From Nelumbo lutea (Eukaryota; Streptophyta; Magnoliopsida; Proteales; Nelumbonaceae), in contig JAKGHH010000001.1 of assembly GCA_022828595.1 (NCBI GenBank), positions 206,913,813 to 206,977,812 of the forward strand: 64,000 nt of DNA. Direction: 5' to 3'. This document shows positions 59,415 through 64,000 of the stretch, in pieces. Each line of letters opens with the position of its first letter. Position 1 is the first letter of the stretch. The notes under the pieces were generated by a model. The model was not told where the DNA came from and did not search any database. It worked only from the letters and a program-made list of their open reading frames with translations. The translations under genes and the position numbers were made by a program.

Positions 59415-60976
59415 TGATGTGGCTCATTGTGACACTAGCAAGTGCACTAGCCATTCAAGTAGTAAAATAGTGAATAAAGTATCGTTCCCATGAGGATTTA
59501 GGAAACAAGTATCAATACTAAATTGAGTACTTCTTATCTGATTAACAAATAAATCAAAACTTTAATGAAAGCTAAAAATCCTAAACTAAAATCTATCTAA
59601 ATCATTGGCCCAATTGCCTTCAAATCAGGTTAGAAGAGTAAGCAATAAATGTCAATCTCAGAATTCAGCAATCTATCAATTTGGATCATTCGAATAAATC
59701 ATGATTGAGCCTTGGTTTGGTGAAACCCCAAGGTCATGAACAGTCTCTCTCAAGCGCATGTTCATCCTATGCATGAGTGATGGTTTTTCTATCTTTAGCA
59801 AGAATCTAATCCACATGCATGCATTTCTTCAAACACTTCTAAGGCATCAAATCAAATCTAAATTGATCACCAACTGAAATGTGCAAGTTATCTCTAACCT
59901 TGCACTCAATTCAATTCTTGAATAGTAGATCTGAATTCCTAGAATCTCTCTCAAGCACTCTAGGAATTCCAAGCGTTAGATCCATTCGGTCAATCTGAAA
60001 TTTGCATATCTAAATTCTCTTTCAAGCAATTCAGATCTTGCAATCTCAGATCTGAGTTTTGAAGGTTAATTGGCTGAATTAATCTACAATTTATCCCCTA
60101 TTCAAGAAACTTCAAGTACAATTCATAACCATTCGAATGAATCAAAAAGAATTTGATTGTTGGACTGAAATTTTACAAGCTGAAATACATCAAGAAAGAA
60201 TGGAAGAAGGAGAAAGAAGAAAGAAAATATAATAAAGAAATTGAATTCAAATTAAAGGAGAATGAAACTACAATTGAGTTATTACAAAAGATCTTTGAAT
60301 CACAAACCCCCAATTTTGAACTCACCTTCTTCTTCTTGCTTGTTTGACTTGAACTTCCTTCAACTCTTCTTCTTCTTCTCCCTTGTGCCTAGCTTTATTC
60401 TCTTCTCTTCTCTCAAGGTGGCCGAACCTCTAAGAGTGGAAGAGCCTTCCTCTCAAGCAATTGAACACCTCTCCCCCCTCCTAGAGGCCTCCTTATATAG
60501 TTTTTCAAGGAGGCTCTTGCCCCTTCTTGAAGCCTCTAGAATGGGGTGTATTACACCCCTTTCTTGAACTTTCTAGAGCTATCTTGAAAGCCTCCTAAGG
60601 GTTGATATTTGGGCTGAACTTAGGCTCTCTCTTAGCACGTGATAGCTATACTTTGAGCTGCTCTTTTGGGCTAAGAATGGGCCTTCTTTGCTAGACCGAA
60701 TTCTACTCTTAGCTAGGCTTTCTTTTCTTGGGTTTTCTCAAGGAATCCACTTACTCTTCTTGGGCCGAAGTGCTGTCTCTTGCTTCCACAGTTGGGCTGC
60801 GATGAATTTGGTCTTTTTGAACCTTCTTTCCTTGCCTTTTTCCTTCTTTTTCTTGAATTAATTACCCTTGAAACTTATTCTTAGTATTAAGCAAAATTAA
60901 GGAAAAAATAAATAAATCCAGCATAAAAATCCATGCTAAAGTCCTCAAAAATTATAGATAAATTGTAGGTTCATCA
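59415..60976 (-). mobile_element. Solo LTR with perfect target-site duplication
   Basis: 1562 bp, reading TGATGAACC..GTGGCTCATTG..CA ends on the minus strand, flanked by GCAGC on both sides (59410-59414 and 60977-60981). A minus-strand TATATAAGG is near 60490. It is the same family as 14828-16719 in opposite orientation. No genes inside. It splits the 5' LTR of the Ogre-like element, so it is younger than that element. Confidence 0.9.
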
Positions 60977-61099
60977 GCAGCATGAGGATTAATTTTGGGT
61001 AGTTCACACACAAATCTGGTCGGCTGCAAAGTTAATCTGTATTAAGCAAAATTAATTTTGATGTTCTCTGAGGGTCTAAGCGAACACTATGTACCTACA
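60977..61099 (-). repeat. 5' LTR of the Ogre-like element, second piece
   Basis: The LTR start on the minus strand, TGTAGGTACATAG, lies at 61099. It aligns with 34490-34595 of the 3' LTR after the GCAGC duplication and confirms the outer border of the element. Confidence 0.75.
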
Positions 61100-62560
61100 A
61101 CCACAAATTGGAGATCACCTGACAAATCCTATGCGCTCCAAGCTAGTAAGCTTTTATTAAATAACTTAGATCTTTTCGCCTGGTCGGTTGCAAAAATGCC
61201 CGGCATAGACCTTGGACTAATAACTCATAAACTCAGCGTTGACCCTACAGTTAGACCTATTTGATAGAGGAAGATAAACCTCACCCCATAAAGGTGGCAA
61301 ATAGTAGATGAGGAGGTGCGAAAGCTGCTAGCAGCAGACTTCATGAAGGAAGTCCAATACCCGAGCTAGATAGCAAATCTAGTTTTAGTAAAGTAGGCAA
61401 ATTGCAAGTGGCGAATGTGTATAGACTATACAGACCTGAACCAAGCTTGCCCGAATGACAGCTTTCCCCTACCTAGCATAGATTGCCTGGTGGATGCAAC
61501 CTTAGGGTTTGAGTTGCTCAGATTCATGGATGCCTATTCAGGCTATAACCAAATCCTGATGGACCCAGAAGACCAGGAAAAAAACCGCCTTCGTAACTAA
61601 AACAGGCTTGTACTATTACAAAGTCATGCCCTTCGGTTTAAAAAACACTATAGCGACCTTCCAGTGCCTTGTAAATTTTATTTTTTTCTGATTTGATTAA
61701 AAACAAAGTAGAATGTTATGTAGATGAAATGGTAGTGAAAACTCTTATTTCGAAAGATTTGATTGCCGATCTGAATCTTGTCTTTAACATTTTAAGAAAA
61801 TACAACCTAAAATTAAACACAAATAAGTGTGCTTTTAGTGTGACTTCGGGTAAGTTCCTGGGTTACATTGTCAACCAACTCGGTATAGAGGCAAACCCTG
61901 AGAAAATTGAAGCAATCTTATGTATGAGACCACCCAACTCGGTTAAGGAGACCTAAAGACTAACCGGATGGGCAGTAGCCTTGAATCGATTTATGTCCAA
62001 ATCGGTCAGGAAGTGCCTTCCCTTCTTCAAGGCTATAAAGAAAAACCAAGCCTTCGAGTGGACTGAGGAGTGTCAACTCGCCTTTGACGAGTTGAAGTGG
62101 TACCTCAGTTCCCCTCCCCTACTGACCAGACTTGAGATTGGGGAGGAGTTCAAATTCTACCTCTCCACAAGTGATGAGGTGGTTAGCTCAGTCCTGATAA
62201 GAGAAGCTGACAAAATACAATGACCAGTGTACTACGTAAGCAAAGTCCTAAATGTAGTAGAAATGAGATACCCCGACGTAGAGAAGCTCGCCATTACACT
62301 GGTGCTAGCCGCCCGGAAGCTAAGACCATATTTTCAGGCCCACACCATTATTGTCCTAATTGATTGACCTCTGAAGCAAGTCCTTCAGAAACTTGAGGTC
62401 TTAGGGAGACTAACAAAATGGTCAATAGAGCTTAGTGAGTATGACATCCGGTATGAACCACAGCCAACAATAAAAGCACAGGTCCTGGCAGACTTCATTG
62501 CTGAGTTTACTTTCAACTCACCACCCCTTGTGATGATAGAATAAGAAGCGGAAGCTTCAC
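61100..62560 (+). pseudogene. Retand element B reverse transcriptase-RNase H
   Basis: Continuation of the pol gene interrupted at 33743. Motifs: LDLFAWSVAKMPGID, MCIDYTDLNQACPNDSFPLP, FMDAYSGYNQI, then YVDE at 61717-61728 where YVDD is expected, KFLGYIV, and the classical RNase H part (WTEECQLAFDELK; VYYVSKVL; LADFIAEF). Stops at about 61262, 61380, 61956 and 62221, and a frameshift near 61155 and 61580. The Asp to Glu change hits the RT active site. Non-functional. Confidence 0.8.
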
Positions 62561-62599
62561 CTAGTGTGGCACCACCTCCAACTTGCGAGATAGCAACCT

Positions 62600-62990
62600 A
62601 GGATGAGGAGCCCTAGATACTTCATGTGGATGGCTCATCTAACTAGAGCAAGAGCAGAGCTGGGTTAATACTCTACGGACCTAGCAATGTAAAGCTGGAG
62701 TACACGCTCCAGTTTCAATTCTGAGCTTCAAATAATGAGGCCGAGATGAAGCATTGTTGGCTGGCTTGGCACTAGCAAAGGAAGTGGGAGCTAAGCACCT
62801 GGTGGTTTGCAGCAACTCACAACACGTCGTAAATCAGGTAAATGGGGAATACAAGGCGCACAAACCCTCTATGGCAGCCTACTTGGTCAAGGTAAGAGAA
62901 CTCCTCCCCAATTTTGACTCTTGGTACCTCCAATAAATTCCAAGATCGGAAAATATAGAGGATGATGCCCTTTCTAGACTAGCGAACACG
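62600..62990 (+). pseudogene. Retand element B archaeal-type RNase H
   Basis: The frame reads LHVDGSSN (first Asp), then ASNNEAE and, after a small shift, LAGLALAKEVGAKHLVVCSNSQHVVNQVNGEY, ending in a degraded DALSRLANT. Presence of this second RNase H places element B in the Tat lineage. The middle Asp position reads CSNSQ (usually SDSQ), another lost catalytic residue. Confidence 0.7.
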
Positions 62991-63099
62991 ATTGACTCTA
63001 CATAGAAGAGCTACCTCACCCCTCGATAGAAAAAGGGGGAGAAGAGGTCACCCATATAATTGATACAGAGCCGAGTTGGATTGACCCACTCTACAACTA

Positions 63100-64000
63100 C
63101 CTAAAATATGGCACATTACCAACAAAAAAGAACGCACCTCAGCGAATACAATGATAGTCAGCTCGCTATGTGATAGTGGGCGAGTTACTCTATAAGAGGT
63201 CCTTTACGTTGCCTTACCTACGATGCCTACGGCGGGTAGAAGCAGACCAAGTCCTACACAAGATTCATGAAGGCCTCTGTGGAGGACACATGGGGGGTAG
63301 GGCCCTTGCCCAAAAATCTTTGCAGTAGGGGTACTACTGGCCCACTATGAAAGCAGATGCAACCAAGTTGATCTAGTGGTGAAACAAATGTCAGTGTCAC
63401 GCTAACATCCTACACCAACCCGCTACTAATCTGAGATATTTAACCAGCCAGTGGTTATTCGTGCAATGGGGCATAGACCTGCTAGGCCCCTTTCTACCAG
63501 CCAAAGGACAGAAAAAATCCTAGTAGTGGTAGTAGATTATTTCACCAAGTAGGTAGAAGTCGAGCCTCTTGTCACCATAACAACTCGCAATGTCCAAAAC
63601 TTCTTTTGGCGAAGCATTGTCTACAGGTTCAGTCTACCTAGAGTATTGATTTTAGACAATGGGAAGCGGTTTGAAGATATTAAGTTTCAAAATTGGTGTG
63701 CGCAAATGGGAATAAGACAAAACTTCACTTCAGTAGTGTACCCCCAAGATAATAGGCAAGATAAAGTAACCAACAGGGCCTTTCTACACAGCCTCAAAGC
63801 TCAGCTCTCCCGAGCTAAGGGTTTGTGGGTGGATGAGCTGCCCAGTGGGTTATGGGCCTATAAAACTACCACCAAGATGGCAACAAGTGAGATCCCTTTC
63901 AACTTATGTTACGAGACCGAAGTAGTGATACCAACTGAAATGGAAATCCCAACATTGCGATCTGAAGCGTTCATTGAAGAAACAAATGAAGAAGATTTGC
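63100..64000 (+). pseudogene. Retand element B integrase, continues beyond the window
   Basis: Order: LHKIHEGLCGGHMGG (HH part of the zinc domain), a damaged CC part near 63395, FVQWGIDLLGPF-type block near 63455 (first Asp), DYFTK and VEVEPL, then the open segment from about 63610 with LILDNGKRFEDIKFQNW (second Asp), VTNRAF and AKGLWVDELPSGLWAY, and ETEVVIPTEMEIPTLRSEAF at the end. Stops at about 63306, 63375 and 63549. The window ends roughly 30 codons before the region corresponding to 1-246. Confidence 0.8.

Larger units (their letters stand above)
33744..61099 (-). mobile_element. Nested Tat/Ogre-like element with internal insertions
   Basis: A minus-strand LTR retrotransposon inserted in the pol gene of Retand element B. 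Flanks are ACTAC (33739-33743) and ACCAC (61100-61104), a 5-bp duplication with one mismatch, and B's reading frame rejoins across the gap. Without the Athila-like element and two solo LTRs it is about 15 kb. Order on the minus strand: 5' LTR, gag, protease, candidate intron, RT, archaeal RNase H, integrase, tandem-repeat 3' UTR, antisense genes, polypurine tract, 3' LTR. Archaeal-type RNase H and this pol order mark the Tat lineage. The loss of the 5' LTR end and primer-binding site makes it immobile. Confidence 0.8.

Overview
The window is a repeat-rich plant nuclear region, almost certainly from a flowering plant. The signs are Ty3/gypsy elements of the Tat and Athila lineages, Ty1/copia elements, Tourist-like MITEs, and one intron-containing host gene of the plant GEM-like/GRAM family. 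The species cannot be named from this sequence. Most retroelement frames carry in-frame stops and frameshifts, so nearly all coding matter other than the host gene is relic.

Layout. (1) 1-5793 is the 3' half of a plus-strand Tat (Retand-type) element: the pol tail, an antisense extra gene (843-3032, minus) with its own TATA box and intron, an Athila-like solo LTR dropped in at 3400-4814, a polypurine tract and the 3' LTR (5162-5793). (2) 5794-14827 is mostly ordinary plant DNA with MITEs, a 179-bp tandem duplication and the host GEM-like gene (four exons, 11570-13159, 233 aa), whose third intron carries a MITE. (3) 14828-18000 holds a 1.9-kb solo LTR and the 5' LTR plus gag stump of a copia element. 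(4) From 18298 on, the DNA is a set of nested insertions. A degenerate minus-strand Tat integrase (18298-19104, continued at 30560-30615) is split by a composite copia element (19105-30559) with three LTRs and one outer target-site duplication, TCTAC. At 30616 a second plus-strand Retand-type element (element B) begins: 5' LTR, gag, protease to 33743, then RT to integrase from 61100 to the window end. Its pol gene is split by a 27-kb insertion.

(5) That insertion, 33744-61099, is a minus-strand Tat/Ogre-like element that has collected insertions of its own. From its 5' side it consists of a truncated 5' LTR (split by a solo LTR at 59415-60976), gag, protease, a candidate intron, RT, archaeal-type RNase H, integrase, a 3' untranslated region of 26-bp and 94-bp tandem repeats (43292-44060), a large antisense gene with a plant mobile domain (37003-42256, itself split by a solo copia LTR), a second short antisense gene paralogous to the end of the first (35304-36065), a polypurine tract and the 3' LTR (33744-34595). 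A nearly complete, env-less Athila-like element (44323-53080) sits in the last codons of its pol gene.

Inferred relative order: the oldest layer is the minus-strand Tat integrase and the host DNA; then Retand element B; then the Ogre-like element inside B; then, within it, the Athila-like element and the two solo LTRs. The composite copia element entered the old integrase independently. The most unusual content is the antisense genes carried by both Tat elements, one with a Transposase_28-like domain and one with a plant mobile domain, and the three-LTR copia structure.
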